From Guillardia theta CCMP2712 (taxonomy: Eukaryota; Cryptophyceae; Pyrenomonadales; Geminigeraceae): DNA of 64,000 nt. This document shows, in pieces, positions 11,468 to 22,721 of the stretch (position 1 is the first letter of the stretch; each line of letters starts with the position of its first letter). The notes under the pieces are model-generated. The model made no database searches. It saw only the letters and a program-made list of their open reading frames with translations, and was not told where the DNA came from. The stretch lies in NCBI RefSeq assembly GCF_000315625.1, contig NW_005434641.1:250465-314464 (forward strand), read 5' to 3'. Position numbers and translations under genes: made by a program.

Positions 11468-12426
11468 CTATCCTCCCTCCGGCGCACATGACGAGCAACA
11501 GGCCTTGAGGAGCGAGCGCGACGTCTCGAGCCGAGAGAGAGAGACTCGCTCATCCAAGCATGAGGCGACAGGCGCGCCCGCTAGCCATGACAGAACATTG
11601 CAGAAAGGTGCCTCTAAGCTGGATTTCAAGTCCTCACATTGGAGCAGATAACACATTTTTGGATTACAATTCAGTGCGTTGCACATGCAATTTCATTCCG
11701 TATCAGGTAAATATATCTTGTAAGCAACTTTTGCTGTCCAGAAGTCTACATATACCAAGTGATCAATAAAACTGCAAAGCGGTGAATTCTCAATGGATTC
11801 AACCTTGCAGAGAGTTTGCATAATCACAAAAGCAATTGATAAACGAATCAAAACAAATGATGCTGGATAAAACAGAACCAATAAAGCATCCCAATTGACA
11901 ACCCACAACGAAGGTGCAGATTAAACGCATAGAAAGCATACAAATAAAACCATCTGTACTGGCTCCATTCACTTAGCTCACCTTGCACCGTCCTGTAGTA
12001 GGCAGCAGCTGTATCCTTGTACTCAATTTCCTACCTCCTTTCGGGCTCAACCAGCGATACGATCACTGGCAGAGCCTCTTTCCCCGCCCTGGTGCTGGCC
12101 TCCCTCAACATCGATCCTCCCACCCTCCCCGCCCTGGCTGCTCTCCCGCCTCAAGATCGATCCTCGCCCTTCGCAGGTTGCTGGGCGTGAACTGACTGTG
12201 TTGAAAGCCAAAGCGACTGTCAGGACAGGGGGTGGGGGTGGTGGAGCTGACGCCATGGCAAACTTTGCCGTCAGAGAGACACAAGAGCGAATGCAAGCAA
12301 GCTAACAACAGCAAACAGGTAGAGAAGAGCAGCCCAAAGGAGCTTTCAGAACACCAAGCACAAACCAAACTTCAGGGAATTTCAGAAAGCTGCTTCAACC
12401 ACTCAAGACGCTGCCATCCACCGACA

Positions 12427-13121
12427 ATGACAACACAACTAGCCACCGATGTGCGACTCATGCCATCGCTCCCCGACAAGCTGCAGACAGACGAGGACAG
12501 CTCTCTCTCTCATTCACCAAGCCCCTTTCCCTGACCTTGAGCGAAGGCTTCGACTCCTCGGCATCGAGCTCGGGCTCAGAAGACTCGGCGTACGGAAGCG
12601 CTCTGTCGTCGGACGAGGGGGTGGGCGTGGGGACGGAGAGCCAGAGCGATGCTGAGCCCCAGCCATACGAGTACGACGACGGCAACAGCGAGCTCTTCGC
12701 CCATGTCACCCTCAGACGAAAGCATCATGAGGACCTCCGCACCAGAGACAGCGTCATGCTCGACAGCACGACCGTCACCAGCTACTTCCACATGCGCCAG
12801 AGCGAGGCGGCGGCGGCGTTCGGGATCTCGCTGACGGCCTTCAAGGCCGCATGCAGGAAGCTCGGCATCCAGAGGTGGCCGTACATGCGACAGAAGGCGG
12901 CTGCTTCCGCCCAGACCGCCATGACAGACCCAGACCAGGAGGCCGGCGGGGCGCGTGGGAGGAGGCGCGACCGGCGGGTCACGACGGGCCCAGGCGCTGG
13001 GGCGGAGCAGGAGCAGGCAGGCAGGGCTCGATGGGACGGCAGCCTTGAGGACCTGATGGAGGAGGCGCTGGAGCATTGCACGCGGAAGGAAGAGGGGCAG
13101 TTTATAGCAGAGGGCAAGTGA
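12427..13121 (+). pseudogene. RWP-RK gene copy B, frameshifted
   Basis: Same C-terminal RWP-RK module as copies A and C (FGISLTAFKAACRKLG, QRWPYMRQK). The ATG at 12427 opens a frame that ends at 12534, because 46 bp present in the otherwise matching copy E are missing here. The RWP-RK part then lies in another frame with no ATG before the domain (the first codon of that open frame is TTG). Unless another promoter or exon supplies a start, this copy is disabled. The domain itself is intact, so loss is probably recent. Confidence 0.7.
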
Positions 13122-13506
13122 AGGCGTCCGTCAGCCTTTCACTCAGAGTCTACGTCTACGCCTGCCTGTCCCTGACGCCCGACGCATGCCTCCCTCTCTA
13201 TCTGGGCCCGCGCCCTCCTCGTCCGCCTACATCGAGAGCACTCCGGAGTCCACAGGGAGCCTCCCCGGCGGCCCGCGAGAGGTCCTCTCAGCGCGGCGAT
13301 GGCATGCTGGGGCTCATCTCGACGTGGCCATCCTGCAGCCATGTCCTCCTGGGGCCTGAGGTACCTCCCCCTATACGACCGGGCTGCTTGTCCTGGCTCC
13401 TCCGCCTCCCCTTGTCCCTCCCTGCGGGGGCCTCCGCATACCCTTTTGCTTCCGATCCGTCGTCGTCCCGTACGACCTGCTCCGTTTCCTCCCTCCCCCC
13501 TCCCGT

Positions 13507-13950
13507 CTAGCCCTGCCCCACCCCACCATACCTCGTCAGGTCTGCTTCGACCTTGTTCGGGCAAGCCCGTCTCAGCTCCTCTAGCGCGTCGTGTAGCTCC
13601 TTGGCGTCCGCGCAATGCCTCTCCGACATCCTGTACCTCCGTCCCTCTGACGGCGCCTCGCACACGAAGCTCGCGCACGTCCTGGGCGACGGCGCTTGTC
13701 TCGGCCGCCTCAGCGCTCCCTGTATAGACCGCCCGAGACTGCCCGACGCCGGCGCATGCCCGTCGTAGAGCAGCTCGTCCAGCGCCTCGACCCCCTTGCC
13801 GGTCGCGATCTCGTTGTAGTCGAGGCACACGTAGCTCCTCTTGTCTAGGCGTCGGAGCTGCGCTGCTAAGTCGAGCGCGCTCGTGCGGAGGGTCTTGGCC
13901 TGCACGTTCCAGGGGCGGAAGCGACGCTTGATGGTGCAAGAGCATAGGAT
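13507..13950 (-). pseudogene. Sulfotransferase-like fragment, copy B
   Basis: Carries the C-terminal block shared by all copies (TIKRRFRPWNVQAKTLR through the terminal ADLTRYGG motif). Similarity ends at about 13950, which removes the R-D-A-L-S 3'-phosphate-binding motif and everything upstream, including the P-loop. It is a truncated remnant created at the edge of the duplicated unit. Confidence 0.7.
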
Positions 13951-14442
13951 GATGACAGTGGCTGATTTTCATCTTGTCTTGTTTTCAACTTTTGCAATTC
14001 GAATTCTTGTTAAACACAATCGATTTGTTGTTTCATTACAATATTGACATTTTGATTCATGGCACAGTGCTGAATACTGCCCATGATGTTTCTAATTGGA
14101 TGATCCTGATATGCTCTGGGCACTTCAGTGTTATCGAGGATTAGGATTATTATAGTGCTCAAGTAGCAACGAAGATTCGTTTTCGAGACTTCGGGTGCAC
14201 CTGAGGTTGTCCAGCAAGTCAACAAGAGAGATTTTGGCCACCTTTACAGACTACAAGGCAAGATGAGGGTTTTACTGCATACTTGACTCGATGGTCTCAC
14301 TTTGTTGCATGAGGCTGCCTGGTCGCAACGAGTGTTGGCCAGGGAAGGAAAAAAAAATTTCTTCTTTTTTTGGTGTTAAAAAAAAGGGTTCAAGGAGGGG
14401 TGGGGGTTGCAAAATTTCGATCTATGCGCCAGTTTTGAAGCT
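13951..14442. other. Unique spacer between duplicated units
   Basis: AT-richer sequence not shared with the other units. It contains short A- and T-runs and the G-rich stretch ggaggggtgggggttg just before copy C. No gene is seen. Confidence 0.5.
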
Positions 14443-15648
14443 ATGCCAGCAACAGTGAAGAAAGGCGTGAAACACGAACAAAGCCAAGACAAGACGAGAA
14501 CAGAAGAGCTAAGTAGTCGCCAAAAGCTCCCACATTGCCTGACCCATGAGACAACAAGTGCTTTTACCTACTGGATTTCCAGGCCAAAGATCGATGGTCG
14601 AACAAAATCAATCACACATCGTCCATCCATGAAGCCTAAGTGCGTTCCGAGCCCTCCCACGGCTGATATCAGGCGAGCGACGCGAGTAGTTGCCCAAGGC
14701 GAGCACCAACAGCTCCCCAACACCGGCACTACCGGCCCTGAGCTGTGCCCACACGCTCTCAACATCCTTCCAGCGGTTTGGTTTGTCCCCGGCGTGGCTT
14801 CATACGCACCCAGCAAGCCTGGAGATGAAGTGATGTTGGACTGGGACTATCAGACCGACGAGACAAGTCAGAGAGATGCACGCTCTTGCCATCCCGCATC
14901 GATAGCCCTTCCGTTGAACCCGTTTCAAGCTCACTCGAGCCAAGTGGTACAGCGTCTCCTTGAGATGCAAGAGACCGCCGCATCCCCGCACAAGGAAAGC
15001 ATCGCAAGACATCCAGAACCCTTGCGCAAGCTGCTATCCTCCAGCAGCCCCTCCCCATCTGATCGATCTCAAGATGTCGTAAACAAGTTATCGAGCTCGG
15101 GCTCAGAAGACTCGGCGTACGGAAGCGCTCTGTCGTCGGACGAGGGGGTGGGCGTGGGGACGGAGAGCCAGAGCGATGCTGAGCCCCAGCAATACGAGTA
15201 CGACGACGGCAACAGCGAGCTCTTCGCCCATGTCACCCTCAGACGAAAGCATCATGAGGACCTCCGCACCAGAGACAGCGTCATGCTCGACAGCACGACC
15301 GTCACCAGCTACTTCCACATGCGCCAGAGCGAGGCGGCGGCGGCGTTCGGGATCTCGCTGACGGCCTTCAAGGCCGCATGCAGGAAGCTCGGCATCCAGA
15401 GGTGGCCGTACATGCGACAGAAGGCGGCTGCTTCCGCCCAGACCGCCAAGACAGACCCAGACCAGGAGGCCGGCGGGGCGCGTGGGAGGAGGCGCGACCG
15501 GCGGGTCACGACGGGCCCAGGCGCTGGGGCGGAGCAGGAGCAGGCAGGCAGGGCTCGATGGGACGGCAGCCTTGAGGACCTGATGGAGGAGGCGCTGGAG
15601 CATTGCACGCGGAAGGAAGAGGGGCAGTTTATAGCAGAGGGCAAGTGA
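14443..15648 (+). CDS. RWP-RK domain transcription factor, copy C
   Basis: A 401-residue open frame from ATG 14443; the frame extends 12 codons upstream but without an ATG. From about 14668 it is nearly identical to copy A, including HHEDLRTRDSVMLDSTTVTS and the RWP-RK motif; the first ~75 residues are unique. One difference from copy A is AKTDP for AMTDP after the domain. Homology with the other units ends only about 20 bp past the stop (ctttcactca), so this copy has no convergent sulfotransferase. With A and D it is one of three copies with an open RWP-RK frame. Confidence 0.8.
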   Translation: MPATVKKGVKHEQSQDKTRTEELSSRQKLPHCLTHETTSAFTYWISRPKIDGRTKSITHRPSMKPKCVPSPPTADIRRATRVVAQGEHQQLPNTGTTGPELCPHALNILPAVWFVPGVASYAPSKPGDEVMLDWDYQTDETSQRDARSCHPASIALPLNPFQAHSSQVVQRLLEMQETAASPHKESIARHPEPLRKLLSSSSPSPSDRSQDVVNKLSSSGSEDSAYGSALSSDEGVGVGTESQSDAEPQQYEYDDGNSELFAHVTLRRKHHEDLRTRDSVMLDSTTVTSYFHMRQSEAAAAFGISLTAFKAACRKLGIQRWPYMRQKAAASAQTAKTDPDQEAGGARGRRRDRRVTTGPGAGAEQEQAGRARWDGSLEDLMEEALEHCTRKEEGQFIAEGK

Positions 15649-15669
15649 AGGTGTCCGTCAGCCTTTCAC

Positions 15670-16832
15670 TCAAGCGACGTTGGATTTCATCAAAGTGACG
15701 TCACTTGGAAGACTGTTTTCTAGCACCAGGTTTCAGCTTTCCAAGTACATCGAGTCGTTGTATATTAACGATTGGCCAAGCCGAGCCTTCTGTGCCGTCC
15801 CCTAATTTGATGGCACTTGCGCTTTGTATTGACATCTGCATGATATGTAGGATTTCGACAATGGGGTTGATTCCCTCGCGTTTGCCTGGTCAGCTCCCTT
15901 TCGGCCTCACACACTGCCAGTTCTTTTGGACCGATCGGATTGTTTGATGGCTTTCCCTTCCTGCGCTAAGGAGGGACACTAACAAGACGGTGGGCTGGTA
16001 GGTTTAGACGTGGAGGACCAGGGGCCTCTAGGTTTCTTTACACATTTCATCAAAGGGGAGACTGTGAGGATGAGCTTTAACAAAGCTTGCTGATGAACCA
16101 TGCACATTTTGGATTTGTTCCGAGATGTTATATTGTGATGTTTGTGCTCTTTATGGATTTGACGGTATCTTTTTGCAGCGCGCATTTTTTTGCTAAACAT
16201 CCATAAAAGTTCAAGGCTGAAATGTACTGATTTCATACCTTGTCTGTGTACATGCTCTCCGTCCCATCTCGTCAAGCTCGCGTACCCTCGTAGACGTCTC
16301 ATACACTTCTTGGGACGATTGATTTTGTTCGTATTGTCCAAGATGTGAAAAGAAAAGTTTAAATGCCGTTTGTCAGCAATCGAGAGTCAAAAAAGCAGTA
16401 TGATTTTGTTCCTTCTTTGTGACTTTGAAATGAGTCGGAGAGTCACATTGCATCTGATCTTTGTTTCGAAGGATTCTGTGCAATTTCGTTGTTTTCCTTT
16501 GGAAATGCAGGGCAGCAAAGAATCAGAATCAAACTTGTTTCCGTGAAAGACTCGACAGTCGTCTGTGACTCGGCCCATCTCTGTGCAGGTGGACATTCCA
16601 GGTATGTGAGTGCAAGCGCGGACCGGAGAACATGAGAGGTTGGATGCGAGAGGAAGGAAGGGCTGACTAGGAGGTGGGGGTCATATAAAAGGAACGGGGT
16701 GGAGGGGGCTCTCAGTTTTTTATAATCAGATCTTTACTTACCACTACTCGCCAACAGCACCCAACTGAAGCGACTGGAAGTCCAGGGGGTGGGGTGGGGT
16801 GGTCCTGTGCTTGCGATGCACACGATGTACAA
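15670..16832. other. Spacer; no confident gene
   Basis: No recognisable protein. Bases 16246-16313 repeat a ~66-bp sequence also found at 10910-10975 (tgtacatgctctccgtccca and following), with one substitution. TATA-like tcatataaaagg at about 16681-16692 and G-rich sequence (gggtggggtggggtgg) lie upstream of copy D and may be promoter elements; this is inference. Confidence 0.45.
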
Positions 16833-17717
16833 ATGCTCGGAACAGTTTCACAACGCAGCATGGGAGCATCAGGGAAAAGATTTCTCGACTGCACTATAAG
16901 CAGAAGTTCGTACAACGAGCAGCAGGAATATAAAGTCACTGGTAGTCTCACGAATGCGCAATACTTCAGTCCTCCAACCCTTGATGACACAGACAACCAG
17001 TCAAAACTTGAACCAAGTTCAACATCAGCTCCTCAACTCCACCAAGCACAAACGTTCACAGGCTATGCACGTTCAACATTCAAAGCTGCGAGACGAAATA
17101 TTCATCGAAATCAAAATCAAACAAATCAAGTTCAAGAACAAACAACAAAACTCGAATCAACACAGGTAAAAACAATAAATCAGGCAAAACAATACGCAGA
17201 GAACGATACGGACGAAAACAGATTCAGCATGGAAAATGAAAGCGATGATGAGCCCCAGCCATACGAGTACGACGACGGCAACAGCGAGCTCTTCGCCCAT
17301 GTCACCCTCAGACGAAAGCATCATGAGGACCTCCGCACCAGAGACAGCGTCATGCTCGACAGCACGACCGTCACCAGCTACTTCCACATGCGCCAGAGCG
17401 AGGCGGCGGCGGCGTTCGGGATCTCGCTGACAGCCTTCAAGGCCGCATGCAGGAAGCTCGGCATCCAGAGGTGGCCGTACATGCGACAGAAGGCGGCTGC
17501 TTCCGCCCAGACCGCCATGACAGACCCAGACCAGGAGGCCGGCGGGGCGCGTGGGAGGAGGCGCGACCGGCGGGTCACGACGGGCCCAGGCGCTGGGGCG
17601 GAGCAGGAGCAGGCAGGCAGGGCTCGATGGGACGGCAGCCTTGAGGACCTGATGGAGGAGGCGCTGGAGCATTGCACGCGGAAGGAAGAGGGGCAGTTTA
17701 TAGCAGAGGGCAAGTGA
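16833..17717 (+). CDS. RWP-RK domain transcription factor, copy D
   Basis: A 294-residue open frame from ATG 16833. The N-terminal ~130 residues are unique to this copy and rich in Gln/Asn/Thr (NIHRNQNQTNQVQEQTTKLE), unlike the Ser-rich N-terminus of A and C. Homology starts at about 17247 (gatgagccccagccatac). The RWP-RK domain (AAFGISLTAFKAACR, QRWPYMRQK) and the C-terminal tail are intact. The shared C-terminal exon has therefore been joined to an unrelated N-terminus. Downstream only the last ~55 bp of the convergent sulfotransferase remain. Confidence 0.78.
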   Translation: MLGTVSQRSMGASGKRFLDCTISRSSYNEQQEYKVTGSLTNAQYFSPPTLDDTDNQSKLEPSSTSAPQLHQAQTFTGYARSTFKAARRNIHRNQNQTNQVQEQTTKLESTQVKTINQAKQYAENDTDENRFSMENESDDEPQPYEYDDGNSELFAHVTLRRKHHEDLRTRDSVMLDSTTVTSYFHMRQSEAAAAFGISLTAFKAACRKLGIQRWPYMRQKAAASAQTAMTDPDQEAGGARGRRRDRRVTTGPGAGAEQEQAGRARWDGSLEDLMEEALEHCTRKEEGQFIAEGK

Positions 17718-18105
17718 AGGCGTCCGTCAGCCTTTCACTCAGAGTCTACGTCTACGCCTGCCTGTCCCTGACGCCCGACGCATGCCTCCCTCTCTATCTG
17801 GGCCCGCGCCCTCCTCGTCCGCCTACATCGAGAGCACTCCGGCGTCCACAGGGAGCCTCCCCGGCGGCCCGCGAGAGGTCCTCTCATAGCGGAGATGGCA
17901 TGCTGGGGCTCATCTCGACGTGGCCATCCTGCAGCCATGTCCTCCTGGGGCCTGAGGTACCTCCCCCTATACGACCGGGCTCCTTGTCCTGGCTCCTCCG
18001 CCTCCCCTTGTCCCTCCCTGCGGGGGCCTCCGCATTCCCTTTTGCTTCCGATCCGTCGTCGTCCCGTACGACCTGCTCCGTTTCCTCCCTCTCCCCTCCC
18101 GTCTA

Positions 18106-18160
18106 GCCCTGCCCCACCCCACCATACCTCGTCAGGTCTGCTTCGACTTGGTTTGGGCAA
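18106..18160 (-). pseudogene. Sulfotransferase-like 3' stub, copy D
   Basis: Only the terminal ~17 codons (QVEADLTRYGG) of the sulfotransferase-like frame survive. Homology breaks near 18155 and the sequence passes straight into the left edge of duplicated unit E at 18164. Confidence 0.65.
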
Positions 18161-18163
18161 CCT

Positions 18164-20670
18164 TCCGGCGCACATGACGAGCAACAGGCCTTGAGGAGCG
18201 AGGGCGACGTCTCGAGCCGAGGGAGAGAGACTCGCTCATCCAAGCATGAGGCGACAGGCGCGCCCGCTAGCCATGACAGAACATTGCAGAAAGGTGCCTC
18301 TAAGCTGGATTTCAAGTCCTCACATTGGAGCAGATAACACATTTTTGGATTACAATTCAGTGCGTTGCACATGCAATTTCATTCCGTATCAGGTAAATAT
18401 ATCTTGTAAGCAACTTTTGCTGTCCAGAAGTCTACATATACCAAGTGATCAATAAAACTGCAAAGCGGTGAATTCTCAATGGATTCAACCTTGCAGAGAG
18501 TTTGCATAATCACAAAAGCAATTGATAAACGAATCAAAACAAATGATGCTGGATAAAACAGAACCAATAAAGCATCCCAATTGACAACCCACAACGAAGG
18601 TGCAGATTAAACGCATAGAAAGCATACAAATAAAACCATCTGTACTGGCTCCATTCACTTAGCTCACCTTGCACCGTCCTGTAGTAGGCAGCAGCTGTAT
18701 CCTTGTACTCAATTTCCTACCTCCTTTCGGGCTCAACCAGCGATACGATCACTGGCAGAGCCTCTTTCCCCGCCCTGGTGCTGGCCTCCCTCAACATCGA
18801 TCCTCCCACCCTCCCCGCCCTGGCTGCTCTCCCGCCTCAAGATCGATCCTCGCCCTTCGCAGGTTGCTGGGCGTGAACTGACTGTGTTGAAAGCCAAAGC
18901 GACTGTCAGGACAGGGGGTGGGGGTGGTGGAGCTGACGCCATGGCAAACTTTGCCGTCAGAGAGACACAAGAGCGAATGCAAGCAAGCTAACAACAGCAA
19001 ACAGGTAGAGAAGAGCAGCCCAAAGGAGCTTTCAGAACACCAAGCACAAACCAAACTTCAGGGAATTTCAGAAAGCTGCTTCAACCACTCAAGACGCTGC
19101 CATCCACCGACAATGACAACACAACTAAACACCGATGTGAGACTCATGCCATCGCTCCCCGACAAGCTGCAGACAGACGAGCAAAGCTCTCTCTCTCATG
19201 TCGCCTTGCCTTGTGCCGACGATCAGCCATCAGAGCCTAGCCCCATCACCAAGCCCCTTTCCCTGACCTTGAGCGAAGGCTTCGACTCCTCGGCATCGAG
19301 CTCGGGCTCAGAAGACTCGGCGTACGGAAGCGCTCTGTCGTCGGACGAGGGGGTGGGCGTGGGGACGGAGAGCCAGAGCGATGCTGAGCCCCAGCCATAC
19401 GAGTACGACGACGGCAACAGCGAGCTCTTCGCCCATGTCACCCTCAGACGAAAGCATCATGAGGACCTCCGCACCAGAGACAGCGTCATGCTCGACAGCA
19501 CGACCGTCACCAGCTACTTCCACATGCGCCAGAGCGAGGCGGCGGCGGCGTTCGGGATCTCGCTGACATCAAGGCCGCATGCAGGAAGCTCGGCATCCAG
19601 AGGTGGCCGTACATGCGACAGAAGGCGGCTGCTTCCGCCCAGACCGCCATGACAGACCCAGACCAGGAGGCCGGCGGGGCGCGTGGGAGGAGGCGCGACC
19701 GGCGGGTCACGACGGGCCCAGGCGCTGGGGCGGAGCAGGAGCAGGCAGGCAGGGCTCGATGGGACGGCAGCCTTGAGGACCTGATGGAGGAGGCGCTGGA
19801 GCATTGCACGCGGAAGGAAGAGGGGCAGTTTATAGCAGAGGGCAAGTGAAGGCGTCCGTCAGCCTTTCACTCAGAGTCTACGTCTACGCCTGCCTGTCCC
19901 TGACGCCCGACGCATGCCTCCCTCTCTATCTGGGCCCGCGCGCTCCTCCCTACATCGAGAGCACTCCGGCGTCCACAGGGAGCCTCCCCGGCGGCCCGCG
20001 AGAGGTCCTCTCAGCGCGGCGATGGCATGCTGGGGCTCATCTCGACGTCGCCATCCTGCAGCCATGTCCTCCTGGGGCCTGAGGTACCTCCCCCTATACG
20101 ACCGGGCTCCTCCTCCTGGCTCCTCCGCCTCCCCTTGTCCCTCCCTGCGGGGGCCTCCGCAAACCCTTTTGCTCCCGATCCGTCGTCGTCCCGTACGACC
20201 TGCTCGTTTCCTCCCTCTCCCTCCCGTCTAGCCCTGCCCCTCCCCACCATACCTCGTCAGGTCTGCTTCGACCTTGTTCGGGCAAGCCCGTCTCAGCTCC
20301 TCTAGCGCGTCGTGTAGCTCCTTGGCGTCCGCGCAATGCCTCTCCGACATCCTGTACCTCCGTCCCTCTGACGGCGCCTCGCACACGAAGCTCGCGCACG
20401 TCCTGGGCGACGGCGCTTGTCTCGGCCGCCTCAGCGCTCCCTGTATAGACCGCCCGAGACTGCCCGACGCCGGCGCATGCCCGTCGTAGAGCAGCTCGTC
20501 CAGCGCCTCGACCCCCTTGCCGGTCGCGATCTCGTTGTAGTCGAGGCACACGTAGCTCCTCTTGTCTAGGCGTCGGAGCTGCGCTGCTAAGTCGAGCGCG
20601 CTCGTGCGGAGGGTCTTGGCCTGCACGTTCCAGGGGCGGAAGCGACGCTTGATGGTGCAAGAGCATAGGA
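18164..20670. repeat. Segmental duplication, unit E (matches 11478-13950)
   Basis: Near-identical to unit B, but it retains the 46 bp deleted there and continues further right into the sulfotransferase sequence (to at least 20825, matching copy A). B and E share a left breakpoint, so the whole unit, not just the genes, was copied. Confidence 0.85.
19113..19849 (+). pseudogene. RWP-RK gene copy E, frameshifted inside the domain
   Basis: Reads in frame from ATG 19113 through the Ser-rich region and the start of the RWP-RK domain (AAAAFGISLT). At about 19567, ctgacggccttcaag of the intact copies has become ctgacatcaag, a net loss of 4 bp, and the frame is lost just before the CRKLGIQRWP recognition segment. 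The remaining coding sequence continues in another frame to 19849 (LEDLMEEALEHCTRKEEGQF). Copy F has the same lesion. Confidence 0.8.
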
Positions 20671-20974
20671 TGCTGAGAGCGTCTCGGAACAGCACGACCA
20701 CCTCGAGAGTCTTGCCAGCCAGGTAGAGGACGTGACCAAGCTTATCGAAGTCTCCGTCCATCTGAGCAGGAGCGTGTGTCCAGATGATCTGCCAGTCCTT
20801 GTTTTGGCATGGCAGTCGTTGTTGCTGCTTTTGGTCTCTCTCACTCCAGTCCATCCCTCTGCCCGTACGCTGTGACTCGATCCTGTGTCCGTGCACGGAG
20901 CCTGTCGGTATGTGGCAACATGTAAGTGGTCTAGATTGATACACGCATCTACAGAGAGCCGCCAAGCACGCCAT
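20228..20974 (-). pseudogene. Sulfotransferase-like gene, copy E (N-terminally truncated)
   Basis: The C-terminal half is open and intact (AGKTLEVVVLFRDALSILC to ADLTRYGG). In place of the TM anchor and GLEGTGHH P-loop of the complete copy it has an unrelated leader starting at ATG 20974, joined to WQIIWTHAPAQMDGDFDKLG, which is shared with copy A. Without the phosphate-binding loop it is unlikely to be an enzyme, unless an upstream exon that I could not find supplies the loop. Confidence 0.55.
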
Positions 20975-21570
20975 GATACAAGGCGCGACGAGTGCCCGCA
21001 CTTCACCTCATTGCGGGGAAGACAACAAGTATGAGAACACAAGACTATGAGCTGATAGCAAGAGAGCTCCAAGGACGGAGCCGTGTGACGGCAGAGTCTC
21101 CCATAGCATGCAGGTAGGAGCCAGACGTCATGCAGAAGAAGAGGAGGCCGCAGAGCTACATCATCATCGCTGACTGCATGATTTCGCCAGACAGGGAAGG
21201 ACCGGAGACTAGGGGGTAGGGTAGGGGAATACCAAGACCATCACGGAGGCGTGGGGGTACTGATCGGAGGTATCAGGGGTAGGGGTACAGGGGGCTCAGT
21301 TTGTTGATGGATGGTTAACACTCAGGAACATGGCAGCAAAACAAGCGATGCGAAAGGAAGCAATCTGAAGTCGATGAGACAGAAACAAGACACGACGAGC
21401 ATGAGCAAGACAGGCATGTACATCAATCTAGGCTCAGGGCCACCTGTACCTGTCCCTCAGAGGAGCATAAGACTTTGGACCAAACCGGATCAAACCGCGT
21501 AGCAGTGCAAAGACAAAGCAGACTGAAACAGGTGCTAGCTGACCAGTACAACGCCCGAGGTAGTATCATC
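20975..21570. other. Spacer with G-rich motifs, no gene seen
   Basis: Not shared with the other units. The segment 21205-21300 carries several GGGGTA/GTAGGGG motifs (gggggtagggtaggggaata, aggggtaggggtacaggggg) that recur upstream of other genes in the window and may be promoter-associated. No coding signal. Confidence 0.4.
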
Positions 21571-22340
21571 ATGACATCTGCACTCAGACACGGGGCCACA
21601 AGCAAGAGTTGCCGAATGTACGAGTACCAAGCAGTAGGCTCCTCTCCACACCAATGTGCAACTTCAGGAAACATGCCATCGCTCCCCGACAAGCTGCAGA
21701 CAAACATCGCCGATCAGCCATCAGAGCCTAGCCCCATCACCAAGCCCCTTTCCCTGACCTTGAGCGAAGGCTTCGACTCCTCGGCATCGAGCTCGGGCTC
21801 AGAAGACTCGGCGTACGGAAGCGCTCTGTCGTCGGACGAGGGGGTGGGCGTGGGGACGGAGAGCCAGAGCGATGCTGAGCCCCAGCAATACGAGTACGAC
21901 GACGGCAACAGCGAGCTCTTCGCCCATGTCACCCTCAGACGAAAGCATCATGAGGACCTCCGCACCAGAGACAGCGTCATGCTCGACAGCACGACCGTCA
22001 CCAGCTACTTCCACATGCGCCAGAGCGAGGCGGCGGCGGCGTTCGGGATCTCGCTGACATCAAGGCCGCATGCAGGAAGCTCGGCATCCAGAGGTGGCCG
22101 TACATGCGACAGAAGGCGGCTGCTTCCGCCCAGACCGCCATGACAGACCCAGACCAGGAGGCCGGCGGGGCGCGTGGGAGGAGGCGCGACCGGCGGGTCA
22201 CGACGGGCCCAGGCGCTGGGGCGGAGCAGGAGCAGGCAGGCAGGGCTCGATGGGACGGCAGCCTTGAGGACCTGATGGAGGAGGCGCTGGAGCATTGCAC
22301 GCGGAAGGAAGAGGGGCAGTTTATAGCAGAGGGCAAGTGA
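21571..22340 (+). pseudogene. RWP-RK gene copy F, frameshifted inside the domain
   Basis: Starts at ATG 21571 with a leader unlike the other copies (SALRHGATSKSCRMYEYQ), then joins the E-type N-terminal region (PSEPSPITKPLSLTLSEGF). It carries the same 4-bp net deletion as copy E, here at about 22058, so the RWP core and C-tail are out of frame and continue to 22340. The shared lesion means E and F derive from one already broken parent. Confidence 0.8.
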
Positions 22341-22721
22341 AGGCGTCCGTCAGCCTTTCACTCAGAGTCTACGTCTACGCCTGCCTGTCCCTGACGCCCG
22401 ACGCATGCCTCCCTCTCTATCTGGGCCCGCGCCCTCCTCCCTACATCGAGAGCACTCCGGCGTCCACAGGGAGCCTCCCCGGCGGCCCGCGAGAGGTCCT
22501 CTCAGCGGCGGCGATGGCATGCTGGGGCTCATCTCGACGTCGCCATCCTGCAGCCATGTCCTCCTGGGGCCTGAGGTACCTCCCCCTATACGACCGGGCT
22601 CCTCCTCCTGGCTCCTCCGCCTCCCCTTGTCCCTCCCTGCGGGGGCCTCCGCAAACCCTTTTGCTCCCGATCCGTCGTCGTCCCGTACGACCTGCTCCGT
22701 TTCCTCCTTCTCCCCTCCCGT

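Larger units (their letters stand above)
11478..13950. repeat. Segmental duplication, unit B (matches 18164-20670)
   Basis: Sequence from 11478 onward reappears at 18164 with a constant offset of 6,686 bp across the non-coding left part. After a 46-bp deletion in this copy (near 12514) the match continues through the RWP-RK and sulfotransferase sequence. The left ~950 bp holds no convincing gene. The right edge is near 13950, where sulfotransferase similarity stops abruptly (gcataggatg followed by unrelated sequence). Confidence 0.85.
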
